Positions 17,101 through 28,600 of a stretch of 64,000 bases of DNA are shown piece after piece. The DNA comes from Vicinamibacterales bacterium (GTDB lineage Bacteria > Acidobacteriota > Vicinamibacteria > Vicinamibacterales > Fen-181), in assembly GCA_036504215.1 (NCBI GenBank), contig DASXVO010000054.1, positions 1 through 64,000 on the forward strand, read 5' to 3'. The position numbers and the translations under genes were made by a program. The notes under the pieces are model-generated. The model had not been told where the DNA came from, ran no database searches, and was given only the letters and a program-made list of their open reading frames with translations. Position 1 is the first letter of the stretch. Every line of letters begins with the position of its first letter.

Positions 17101-18033
17101 ATGAACGAATTGAGGCGGGATATCCTGGATTGCGTCGGCAACACCTCGCTGCTGGCCCTGCGACACATCGTGCCCGGCAATGGCGCCCGCATCCTGCTGA
17201 AGCTGGAGAGCGAGAACCCCACCGGCAGCATGAAGGACCGGATGGCGCTGGCGATGATTGAAGCGCCCGAGGCCGACAGGCGTCTGGCGCCGGGCGGTCC
17301 GGTCGTCGAATACACCGGCGGCAGCACCGGCGTATCGCTGTCTCTCGTGTGCGCGGTGAAAGGGCACCCCCTGGACATCGTGACCTCGGACGCCTTCTCC
17401 CGAGAGAAGCTCGATCACATGCGGATCCTCGGGGCCAGGCTTCACATCGTGCGCAGTGAGAGCGGGCACATGACCGAGAAGCTCACGCGGGACATGATCG
17501 AAGCCGCCGGCGTCATTGCGGCCACGACCGGCGCCTACTGGACCGATCAGATGAACAACCGGGACCAGATGGCGGCCTATCACGAGCTGGCGAAGGAGAT
17601 CTGGACGCAGACCGGCGGACGGATCGACGGCTTCGTCCAGAGCGTGGGCACCGCGGCGTCGCTGCGCGGGATCGGGGAGGCGCTGCGCCGCCGCAACGAG
17701 CGGATCCGCCTCGTCGCCGTGGAGCCCGCCGAATCCCCGGTGCTGTCGGGCGGCCCGGCCGGCGCCCACAAGATCGACGGGATCGGCGCGGGCTATGTGG
17801 TGCCGCTCTGGCAGGCGGGCATCGCCGATTGGATCGAGTGCGTGTCCACCGAGGAGGCCACGGCCATGGCCCTGCGGCTGGCGCGCGAGGAAGGCCTGTT
17901 CGCGGGGACGTCCACCGGCGCCAATGTGATCGCCGCGCTGCGACTGGCCGAACGGCTGGGACCTGACGCGATTATCGTGACCGTGATGTGCGACACCGGG
18001 ATGAAGTACCTGAGCAAGATGGCGTCGCACTGA
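17101..18033 (+). CDS. PLP-dependent cysteine synthase family protein
   Basis: This 310-residue fold-type II PLP enzyme has the Schiff-base lysine in N-P-T-G-S-M-K-D-R-M (K45), a substrate loop T-G-G-S-T-G (CysK has T-S-G-N-T-G) and a phosphate-binding loop S-V-G-T-A-A-S-L-R-G. It probably acts on O-acetylserine or a related amino acid, but the altered loop leaves the substrate open. The ATG has a purine-rich AGAGGGGG site upstream. Being 14 bases after the M14 gene suggests a shared transcript and amino-acid conversion after peptide breakdown. A fragment of a paralogue lies at 31133-31262. Confidence 0.9.
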   Translation: MNELRRDILDCVGNTSLLALRHIVPGNGARILLKLESENPTGSMKDRMALAMIEAPEADRRLAPGGPVVEYTGGSTGVSLSLVCAVKGHPLDIVTSDAFSREKLDHMRILGARLHIVRSESGHMTEKLTRDMIEAAGVIAATTGAYWTDQMNNRDQMAAYHELAKEIWTQTGGRIDGFVQSVGTAASLRGIGEALRRRNERIRLVAVEPAESPVLSGGPAGAHKIDGIGAGYVVPLWQAGIADWIECVSTEEATAMALRLAREEGLFAGTSTGANVIAALRLAERLGPDAIIVTVMCDTGMKYLSKMASH

Positions 18034-18180
18034 TCCGGTCGCAACAGGGCCGTGCGCGGCCTGAGTCTCGCGCCGATGGCGGAGCCGACCCGAGAGAGTC
18101 ATCCGGCGGGGACGGGAATCGTTCGGGCTGGACCGCGACCCGCCGGTCACGGGGACCGCTGGCCACACACGTACCGGGTG

Positions 18181-18360
18181 AACCGCCGGCGGCCGGAGAT
18201 TGCCCTTCGCCTGGTGGTCGGCGCGTCGCGAGGCGACGTCCTGCGTTGGGTGCTGGCCCGCGGCCTCGGCCCGGTCGTCATCGGCCTCGTGCTCGGGCTG
18301 GCTGGCGCAATTGGCGTGGGACGCCTGCTGCGCAGGGTGCTGTTCAACGTGCCTTCCACC
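18181..18360 (+). pseudogene. C-terminal scrap of an FtsX/ADOP-type permease
   Basis: The plus strand reads E-I-A-L-R-L-V-V-G-A-S-R-G-D-V-L-R and then a membrane segment V-V-I-G-L-V-L-G-L-A-G-A-I-G-V-G, followed by R-L-L-R-R-V-L-F-N-V. This is the classic last-transmembrane region of MacB/ADOP permeases. Nothing upstream supplies the rest of the protein, and the frame wanders into low-quality sequence after P-S-T. It is a second, independent permease remnant on the opposite strand to the one at 13930. Confidence 0.7.
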
Positions 18361-18465
18361 GCCGTATCCTGCACCGGGGAACCGATGGGCGGCCGGTTGC
18401 GGCCAGATTTTGTATCGGTTCGTCACGCGAGCGGGAATTGACGGTCGCTCCGTCGCGGGGAGAGC

Positions 18466-19182
18466 GTGTCTCGTCCGCTTGCGCGCGGCGCGTCTTACGA
18501 CGAGAATCTCCGCAGCGTGCTGACGCCAAGATCGAGACACCCGGCGCCGATCACCATCGTTCTCGTCCTGGCCGTGGCGGCTGGCGCCTGCGGCGGGTCC
18601 GTCACCGGTCCATCGCCGATGTCCCCGCCGACGTCGACGACCGTGCCGATCATGGGGCCCTCCCGTCTCGCCGCCGCGCAGATCGTGGCGTGGTTCAATG
18701 GGCGTCAGCCGCGGCCGTCCGGCGTCTACGCTGCCACCGTGCCGGCCGAGAGCCTGGCCCGGTTCTTCGTCGAAGAGGGGGCGATGGAAGGGGTGACGGG
18801 CGACGTTGCCTTCGTGCAGAGCGTGGTTGAGACCGGATGGTTCCGCTTTGGAGGGACCGTTCAGCCCTGGATGAACAACTTCGCCGGGATCGGCGCCGCC
18901 GACACGAACCCGGAACCCGCAACGTTCCCTGACGCGCGCACCGGCGTCCGCGCGCAGATCCAGCACCTGCGTGCCTATGCCGACCCGACGGCGCTGGCGT
19001 GCAGCGCGCCGCCGCTCGCCAACCCATGCGCCGATCCTCGCTTCGACCTGATCGCGCCGAAGGGCAAAGCGCCGACCTGGAATCAGATGGGCAACGGAAA
19101 CTGGGCCACGGCAACCACCTACGCGACGAGCATCCTCACCCTCTTCGACGAAGCGCTGGCGTTTCACGGCCTACGGCGCTGA
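18466..19182 (+). CDS. Glucosaminidase-domain lipoprotein (putative)
   Basis: This is a protein of up to 238 residues. A hydrophobic segment ending A-A-G-A-C-G gives a lipoprotein signal, so it is probably anchored facing the periplasm. The mature part contains a segment resembling bacterial endo-beta-N-acetylglucosaminidase (GH73-like) domains: F-V-E-E-G-A near the proposed acid residue, V-E-T-G-W-F, then N-N-F-A-G-I-G and R-A-Q-I-Q-H-L-R-A-Y. The likely role is peptidoglycan or chitin-type glycan cleavage. The start is uncertain: GTG 18466 or GTG 18517; the second gives a more normal signal length. It stands alone between permease debris and the giant protein gene. Confidence 0.75.
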   Translation: MSRPLARGASYDENLRSVLTPRSRHPAPITIVLVLAVAAGACGGSVTGPSPMSPPTSTTVPIMGPSRLAAAQIVAWFNGRQPRPSGVYAATVPAESLARFFVEEGAMEGVTGDVAFVQSVVETGWFRFGGTVQPWMNNFAGIGAADTNPEPATFPDARTGVRAQIQHLRAYADPTALACSAPPLANPCADPRFDLIAPKGKAPTWNQMGNGNWATATTYATSILTLFDEALAFHGLRR

Positions 19183-19698
19183 CTGATTCTCGGCGTGTGT
19201 CCTGGACGGAGCGGAGCCGGGTCTCCGGACTGTGGCCGGTCCTCGCGACAGGTCGCCGCGCTTGACGTTGATCACGCGTCACGTCGCTATCCTGGCGTGA
19301 TCGTCTCGTTTTGCGATTCCGCCACGGAAACCCTCGCCAGGCGACGGCTGGCCACACGGTTTGCGGGGATCGCGCGGGTGGCTCGCCGCAGGCTCCTCCA
19401 GCTCGAGCTGGCCACCCGACTCGCGGCCATGCCGCGTCTTCGGCCTGTCGAATGGTCATTGGCTTCGCGCGCAAGTCACCCACGATACAAAGATCGCTCA
19501 CCACAAACTGGCTGACGAACTCGAGAAGGTCAAGAGGGCACACATACGTCGCCGTACTTGTGCATCGAAAGACCGAGGACACGCAGGAAGAATCACGCTG
19601 GAAGGACTCCCCTCCCGGAGTGACTTCCCCCGAGCGCCAGTCCCTCCGCGGGCCCGGGGGCTCGCCGCCACCAGGTCAGCACCGTCAGCACCTGCTCC
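19183..19698. other. 516-base gap, no gene recognised
   Basis: Both strands were read. Open frames exist, but none shows a domain, a ribosome site or consistent codon bias. The segment lies downstream of both flanking genes, which converge here. No clear terminator hairpin was found. Confidence 0.5.
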
Positions 19699-22600
19699 TC
19701 ACCAGATCGCCAGCAACGCCGTCCGCACCTCCGCGATCTGGGCCGCCGTGATCACCGTCGTCCGGGCGGTGATCGTCGTCGCGCTCCATGTCGGTGGCGT
19801 CCTGCCCGCCGCCGTGTACACCGCCGCCAGCGCCGCTCTGAGCTCGGTGAGGTGTGCCGCTTTCACGAGTGTCGTGCCGGCGGTCAGCGTCGCGTCCGTC
19901 CACACGAACGTGCTCAGCCCGAACCGCGCGCGCAGCACGTCGATCTGTTGGCGCAGCTCGGTGACGTGCCCCGTCTTCACGGGCGTGACCCTGGGCTGCA
20001 ACGGGTCGTCGGTGAACGTCGGCAGCGGGCCCAGCGTGATCGAGGCCCCCTGGTAGGTCGTGGCTACGACGTTGGCCACCGTGTCGGACACCTCCCGGAC
20101 GATCGGGTCGTCGCCGAAGCCGATGGCGGTCGTCGCCGTTCCGCTACCCGCCGCCGCCTGGAAGGTCAGCAGCACGAGCGGATACGCCCCCGCCGGCATG
20201 CTCAATCCGGACGACAGGGCCAGCGCGATTCCCACCCGTCCGCTTCCGGCAGCCAGCGCATTCACGTTCGACGTCGCCGTTGCCACGTTGCTCCCGAGGG
20301 CCGCAGAGATGAACGTCAGCCGCGTGGGGTCGAACGTCACGCTGAAGCCCACTGCGTTCTCGATGCCCTGCGCCTGGAGCATCACCGGCACCACCGCCGA
20401 CCGTCCCCACCCCGCGGCCATCGCGGGCACCGCGATCACCGTCGGGCCCGCCCCTTCACGCGGACGTGCGGCCTCCGGCGTCGGTCTGGCAGACGCCGCC
20501 TGGCCCGCTGCCGCCGTCGGCCCCCCGGCCGGCGTTTGCGGATCGAGCCCGGCCACGTACCGGCCCGCCTGCACCCAGTCCGTGGCTGTCAGGCGCCCGT
20601 CCCCCGACGTCGCCCTCGGCGCGGTGTCCGCCCGCTGGTACTCGCTCCCCGCCGCCGCCGTGTCGAGTCCGGCCACGAAACGGCCCGCCTGGACCCAGTC
20701 GGTCACCGTCAGCGTGCCGCTGCCCGACGGCCGCGGCGCGACGTCGCCCTCGTACCCGCGAGTCGGCGTCACCGTGCCAGGGGCCCACGACGCGCCCAGC
20801 ACGTTGGCGAGCGCACCAGACACCTCTCGTGCGACCGGGTCATCACCAAAGCCGACCGCTGTCGCCGTCGAGCCCGCTCCGGCCGCTACGATGAGCGGCA
20901 CGGTCAGCATCCGGCACGTCCCCGCCGCGAACGTCTGGCCGGCTGACAGCGCCAACACGATCCCCAGCCTGCCACTGGCGGCTTGTGTCGCGTTGACGTT
21001 CACCGAGGCACCCGCCGCGCACGTCCCCAGGGTCACCGCTGGCGTCGGGTTCGGAGACGGGTAGCCGAGCACCGCCGGATCGAACGTCAGCGTGAACCCG
21101 ACGGCATTCTCGTCGCCCTGCGATACGAGCTCGACCGGCAGGTTCACCGTCGTTCCCACCATGCCCGTCATCGAGACGATGCGCACGACGCGCGCCGAGG
21201 GCGCCGTGTAGGTGAAACCGTTCGGCAGCGTACCGCTCTGGCTGTCCGGATTTGTCACGACGACGGCCACCGGCCCTTCGGCGTGTGGCCCGGTCGTTGC
21301 CGTGATCGACGCGGCGTTGACGACCGTCACGCTGGTCGCCGCCACGCCCCCGATCGTGACCGTCGCTCCGTTCACGAAGCCAGTCCCCGCGATCGCCACC
21401 GCCGTGCCGCCCAGCGTGCTGCCGTTGCTCGGCCCGATGGACGCCACGGTGACCGAACTCGGTGCCGCGACGCCCGTCCCCGTCAGGTTGAGGATGTACG
21501 GAGTCCTGTCCGCGTCGCTGTTTGCTATCGCGATCTGCGCGGACTTGGCGCCCACCGACGTCGGCCGGAACCGCACGGTGAACGTGGTCGTCCCCGCTTC
21601 CGCCACCGGCGACACGGGCTGCGCCACGACGGCGAACTGATCCGCGTTGGCCCCGGTGGTGCTCAGCGGCAGTCCGGTGAGGATCAGCCCTCCGACTCCC
21701 GTGTTGCCGATCATGAACACGACGTCGGTGTCCGTGTTCACCGTTCTCGACCCAATGGGGTGCGTCCCGCCACTGGCCAGCGGTGTCCCCGCCTGCGCGA
21801 GCGTGATCACGGGTACCGCGTCGGCCAACTGCCCCACGATCCCAGAAACCGCCCCGCCGGCTGTCACCAGCAAGTGCGTCGCCGCCGCGAACGTCGCGCT
21901 GGCCGAGTACCACTCCGGCAGGTACGCCGTGTTTGGCGTGCCGAAGTACAGCGCGTACTCGCCAGGGAGGATCCCCGTCATGGAGAAGGCTCCGGTGCCC
22001 GCGGCCGACGTGATCCAAGACCGAGGGAAGGTGCCGTCGAGCACGGAATACAGCTTGACGCTCGCGCTGATCCCGAAGCCCCGCAAGTCGCGGACGTTGC
22101 CCGAGATGGTGCCGCCGCTCCCCAATTGGAAATCGATCCCGCTGAGCGTCACGCCGGATTGCGTCGGCAGCGTGGTAGCGGTTCCCACCGAAGGCTTGTC
22201 CTGGTAGAACTCGGTCGCATATACCGACTTGGCGGCCCGCAGCACCGCTCCGCCGACCGGAACGCCTTGCAGCGTGTAGTTGCCGGCAGCGTCCGTGCGC
22301 ACGAAGCTGAATGCATTGCCTCCCAGATCGTAGCTCTGGATTGTCGCAGCGTTCAGCGGTCCCCCGGACAGGTTCGTGACACGACCGCTCACGATCGCCC
22401 CGACGTCCATCGTGATCGTGCCGAGGTTCAGCGTGACGCCAGCGGGCAGGCTCACAGCGTCCGCGTCCGCCGCCAGCGTCCTGTCATGGTAGTACTCATC
22501 GACGACGTTGATCGTCCACGTGGTCGAGTTGTACTGGTCCCGGCCGGTGAAGAACAGGTTGTACGAGCCGGGAGCCCTGGCGATCGAGAAGGTTCCGTCG

Positions 22601-25600
22601 GGGTTGGTCAACCCGATCGGGAAGCTGACGTTCCAGTCCAGTGGGAGGGGCTGCATCCGCACGGACACGCCGCCGATGCCCTGCCCGCTTCCGTCCGCCA
22701 CCCGTCCGCTGACGTACCCCAGGCCGAACCCGGTGCCCGTCTCGAGGGTCACGGCATAGTGCGCCATTCCGGTGCCGTCCGCGTAGTCGGTCGTCGAGTA
22801 GCCGACGTTGATGTAGTACCACCCGGATGCCACATTGTGCAGGTAGAGCGTCTCGTTGTCCGAGCCACTTATTGCGACGGTCAGAGGCCTGAGGCTGCCG
22901 TCCAGCACCTCGAAGTCGATGTCGCTGCGCCAGCCGGCCGGCCGTGGCGTGGGGTAATCGGAGAGCACCCGCACGTTCACCCGCAGGTCCTGCCCCGCGG
23001 AGGCCGGCGGAACGTAGAACTTGTACCAGTCGATGGCCGTCTCGCTCTCGAAGAGCAGCGTGGCGGTGGTTCCCATCGGCAGCACGGCAGCCGTCGCGGA
23101 GGAGTCATTCGGCTCGGTGGTGTCTCCGATGACCGTGAACGCGGCATCGCACACGTCGAAGACCGCCGGATTCGAGACGTCGCTGATCCGCAGCAGGTAC
23201 TGTGTGCCTGGCGCGCCGCCGACGTACGTCTCGAACGTCCCGGTATTCGGCGTCGAGGACACGATGTTCGACCAGCTCGTCCCGCCGTTCGTCGACACCT
23301 CGATCCTCACGTTGGCGACGTAGCCGGTCGACGACCACCGGATGGCGACCCTGCTGGTCAGGAGCAGGTTCTCGCCGCCGTTGGGCCACGTGACCGTGAT
23401 CGTCGGCGTGGCGCCCGCCGTGACGACGATCGGCACCGACTTGGCCGCCGCCCGGTAGTTCACCGTGTCGGTTGGCGTGAACACGACGGACAGCGACGAG
23501 GTCCCCGGCGGCAGGACGGTTCCGGACGCCGGCGTGTAGGTGAACGTTCCCGGGATGCCGGCCGTCGCGTTCAACTGCGTCGGCCCGATCGGGGTGCCGT
23601 ACGCGATCGAGGACGGGTTCGGCCACGTGATGGTGTTCGGCGCCGTGTCGACCGCCACGACGTAGAACCGGCTGGCGCTGCAACCCTGGCTGTCCACCGC
23701 GCCGACGACGAACCAGTAGGATCCCAGTTGCGTGACGGTTCCCGTCAGCGCGCCGGTCGTCGGGTCGAGGCTCAGGCCCGGCGGCATCGTGCCACGCGCG
23801 ACGCGGAATCCGTTGGTGGTCACCGATCCGGGATTGGGGGTCCCAGGTCCCCAACCGTCCACCTCGGCGGCGGAGAAGCCGTAGGGCTGCGCCCCGCCAC
23901 TGGCGGCGATGGTGGCCGAGTAGGGCACACCGAGCGTGGGGTTGCCGAGCGCGGCCGGCCCAACCGCCAGCGTGCCGCACCGCGCGAGCGAGAAATCCAC
24001 GCCCGTCGCGCGGGATCCGGACGGCACCGTGATCGCGTCGCCGCTTGTGGCCTGGCACGTGCCACCCGGGCAGGCCTTGCCGCTGTACTGCTGCATCGCG
24101 AATCCCGAGATGGGATTGGTCCGCGCGTAGTACGTGCCGGGCGTCACCGCCTGGTTCGACACGTATCGCCCGGTGGCGTCCGAGCGGGCATTGCCTACCA
24201 CGCCGCCACTCGGATCGAGGATGAACACCTCGATCCCCCCGACGCCGGCCTGACTCGTGGCGTCGACGACGCGTCCCTCGACGCGAGAACCCGGCTGCAG
24301 CGCGAAGTTGACGTTCCCGGTCGTCGCGCCCGCCGTGACCGCCACTGTCGAGGCGCTGGCCAGGCACGGCCAGAACGGGCAGACCACGCCGCTCGAGGCC
24401 TGGTTCTGGTAGCCGAGCATGTTGTCCGTGTAGACGTAGTAGTTCCCGGTTGGCAGTCCCCTCAGGACGTACAGGCCATCGGGTCCTGTGGTTGCCACGA
24501 GCAGTCGCCTGCCCGTCGAGTCCGCCAGGCGCACGATTACCTCGCCGAGTGGCGCAGACGTGGCCGCGTCCGTGACGGTGCCCGACACGGTACCGCCGGC
24601 AGCGAGCGTGAAGTCGACGCCGCCGCGGACTACCCCGGCCGCGAGGGGAACCGGCGTGCCGGCCGTAGCGTCCCCGTAGAGGTGCGAGACGCCGTCGTAC
24701 CGCTGGTTCATGTATCCCACATTGGGCGCGCGCGACGTGACCACGTAGTAGGTGTCCGCCGCCAGCCCGCGGATCGAATACGCTCCGGAGATGTCCGACC
24801 AGCCGTACGCGGTGGAGTCACCGTGCGTGGTGATCACGAAGGGCAGCACGTCCGGAACCGGAGCGCCCGAGGTGTTCCTGATGGTTCCCGTGATCGTCGC
24901 GCCGGCCACGAGTGGGAAGTCCACGTTCGTGCTCGAGCCGCCTTCCGACACGACGACCGCCGTGCCCGTCGTGGGATCGCAGTAGCCCATGATGCAGATC
25001 GGGCCGCCGAAGATCTGATCGACGAATCCGGCCTGGTTGTACGTCGTGAGGTAGTAGGTCCCGCCAGGCAGGCCGGCGAAGCTGTACGTGCCGGCCCCGC
25101 CGGTCCACGCCGTCGTGACCGTCGCGCCGTTCGACGCGAACAGCGTCACCGTCACCTCCGAGAGCGGCGAGCCTCCGCCCGTGACCGTTCCGCTGATCGT
25201 CGCGCCGGCGCGCGTGAAGTTGAAGTTGGCCACGGTCGATCCGCCGGCCGTTACGGTGATCGGCGTCCCGTCGGTCACCTTGCACGACGCCCCCGGGCAC
25301 GCCACGCCGTTGTAGACGATGTCGCCGAAGCCGGAGTTCGAGGCGCGCGCGAAGTAGGTGCCGGCTGGTAGGCCGTTGATGAAGTAATAGCCGGACCCGT
25401 TCGTTTTCGGCGCGGCCACCTGCACGCCGGCCGCGTTGAAGACTCGCACCGTCGCGTTGCGGGCCGGGACGCCGCCGGTCGTCACCAGACCCGTGATCCG
25501 GCCGCCTGGTGTCAGCGCGAAGTCCACGTTGCTCGCACCCTGGGCCGTCACCTGGATGCCGTTGCCCAACGGAATGACACACGCGCCGCCCGGGCACGGC

Positions 25601-28600
25601 TTGCCGCTGTATAGTTGCTCGACGAAGCCGGGGCCAGCCGCGTTCGTCGTGCGGGCGTAGTAGGTGCCCGGCGTCAGGCCCGCCACGGAGTACACGCCGG
25701 ACGCGTTCGTCGTGCTGCCGGCGATGGTGTAACCGGACGCGCCGTAGACCGTGACGGTCACGTTTGCCACCGGGTTGATCCCGTCGGTGACGTGTCCGCT
25801 GAGGCTGACGCCGTGCGCGAGGATGAAGTTGATCCCCGGCGTCGTCTGTCCCTGGGTCACGGGTACCGACGTGCCCGACAGGTAGGTGCAGCTGGCGCAC
25901 GAGAGGCCGTTGTAGAGTTCGGTGACGTAGCCGTCGGCCGCCACGCCCGTCGCCCTGACGACGTACAGGCCGGCGGGCAGGCCGTTGATGGTGTACATCC
26001 CCTGCGCGTCGGTGACGACGCCGGGATACGTCCCGAACCCGCTCCTCGTGACTGCCGTCACCGTCACGCCCGCAACGGGCGCCGTACCGTTGGTGACCGT
26101 TCCGCTGATCGCACCGCCCCGCGACAGCGAGAAGTTGATGCCCGAGAGCGTCTGCCCGGCCGCCACAGTTACGGACGTGCCAGCCGACGTGTCGCATCCG
26201 ACGCCGCCACAGTTGACGCCGTTGTACGTCTGTTCGAGGTAGCCTGACGGCGAGGCAGCCGTCTGCACGAAGTACGTGCCTGGTGGCAGGCCGTTGAAGC
26301 CGAACCCGCCCGCCGTGTCCGTCGTCCTGCTGAGCAGGAAGCGAGAGCCGGTCGAGTACAAGTCGATCTCGATGCCGTTCACCGGGTTGCCGCCCGCCGT
26401 GACCGCGCCAGTGATGGTGGCGCCCTGCGTCAACGCGAAGTCGATGCCGGCCATCGTCTGTCCGGCCGTGACGACGATTGGCGTCCCGGACACCACCGGG
26501 CAGCCATAACAGGTCAGGCCGTTGTAGATCTGGTTGGCGAATCCCTGCGCCGGTCCCGAGGTTGTCTGCGCGTAGTAGCTGCCTGTCGGCAGGCCGCTCA
26601 CGCTGTAGGTGCCGGACGGCGTGGTGTTGGTGGACCAGACCGGCTGGCCGTTGGCATCGAGGATCTGCACGGACACGCCCGAGAGCGGGGCGGCGTTGCC
26701 GGTGACCGTGCCCGAGATCGTCCCGCCGCGCGACAGCGCGAAATTGACCGTCGATGTCGCGCCCACCGTCACGCTCACGGGAGTGCCCAGCGTGGCGGCG
26801 CAGGTGCCGCCGGGGCAGGTCAGGCCGCTGTAGAGTTGGTCGATGTATCCCATCCCCGCGGCCGTGCCGGTCTTGACGTAGTAGGTGCCTCCCGCCACGC
26901 CCGTGAACGCGTACGCGCCGGACGGGCTGGTATTGGTGTTGCCCAGTTGGTTGTTGCTGGCGTCGAACACGCGCACGGAGAGGCCGGCCACCGGCGCCGA
27001 CGTGCCGGCATCGGTGATCGTGCCGGACACGGTGCCGCCGAGCGCGAGGGCGAAGTCGATCCCCGTCGTTGGAGCGCCGGCCGTCACGTTGACCGCCGTG
27101 CCGGTGTTGGTCGTGCAATTCCCGAGCGGGCACGGCAGGCCGTTGTAGAGCATGTCGATGTAGCCGAGGCCGTTCTGGGTCCGCACGTAGACCTGCCCCG
27201 GCGGCAGGCCGACGACCGTGTACACGCCGGAGGCGTCGGTGGTTCCATTCCCGATCTGGGCGTTGGACGAGTTGAAGGCACGGACGATGGCGTTGGCCAG
27301 CTTCGCGCCGTTGGCGGCGGCGCTCACCGTGCCCGTCACGCTGCCCGCCGCCGCCAGGGAGAAGTTGATGCCCCCTGTCGTCACGCCCTGCGTCACCGCG
27401 ATGCCCGTGCCCGTGTTCGCCGTGCAATTCTCGGTGGGGCACGAGATGTTGTTGTAGAGCTGTCCGACATACGCCGGCGTGTTCGCGGTGCGCGCGTAGT
27501 AGGTGCCGGTCGCGAGTCCGCCCGCGGTGTACACGCCCGACGCGTTGGTGGTGACGCTGGCCACCTGCGCGTTGGACGTGGTGTAGATGCGCACGGTCGC
27601 GCTGGCGATCGGCGCGCCGCCAACCGCCGCGGTCACCGTGCCGCCGATCGACCCGCCCGCCGGCAGCGCCAGGTTGATGCCCGACACGGTCTGCGGGGCG
27701 TTCACCGCGACCCCGGTGCCGGTCGTCGCGGTGCACGCGCCGCCCGTGCACGGGATGTTGTTGTAGAGGATGTCCACCAGGCCCAGCGGGTTCGACGATC
27801 GCACGTAGTACGTGCCCGACGGCAGGCCCGTCGCCGTGTAGACCCCGGACGCGTTCGTCGTGACCGTCTTCACGTTGGCGTTGGTCGTGTTGAAGACGCG
27901 CACGTTGGTGAAGGCAATCGGCGCGCCGCCGGCGGCGTAGCTGACCGTGCCGGTGATCGTCCCGCCCGGATCGAGGGCGAAGTCGATGCCGCTCGTCGCC
28001 AGGCCCTGCGTCGCGGCTACCGGGGTCCCCGTCGTCACCGAACAACTGAGGCAGGTGATGTTGTTGTACAGCTTGTCCACGTACGAGCCGTTCGTGTTCG
28101 TCCTGACGTAGTACGACCCGGTCGGCAGCCCGTACGCCGTGTAGGCGCCCGTCGCGTCAGCGTTCGTGCTCCAGCCGAGCCCGTTGCCGCTGCTGTTGAA
28201 GACCGTGACCCAAGCGCCGGGGATGGCCGCCCCCAGGTTGTCGGCGATGCGCCCCGCGATCTGTCCGCCCCGCACGAGGGCGAAGTCGATGTTGGGAGTG
28301 ACCTGGCCGTTCATCACCGCGACGCCCGTCCCCGCCTGCGTCGGGTTGCAGTTCGGGCACTGGATGTTGTTGTAGACCTGCCGGATGTAGGGCACGACGT
28401 TGTCCGTCTGGAGGTAGTACGTGCCGGTTGGGACCGTGGGCGAGGTGTACTCGCCGTTCGCATTCAGCCCGGAACTGCCCTGCCACTGGTTCGCGGTGTT
28501 GAAGATCGACACCGATCCGTTCGACACTGGCAGGCCCGTTCCCGCGTCGGTCACCCGGCCGGAAACGCGCCCTCCCGCCGACAGCGAGAAGTTGATGCCG

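Noticed and set aside
19136-19582. A 148-residue minus-strand frame in the gap before the giant gene
   Set aside because: It has one moderately normal-looking stretch near its start but no ribosome site, no recognisable family, and Arg-rich low-quality sequence afterwards.
20983-25371. A 1462-residue plus-strand frame antisense to the giant protein, and a 1075-residue minus-strand frame at 24818-28045
   Set aside because: Both repeat with the period of the real gene's repeats and have no recognisable fold. They are shadows of the tandem array.
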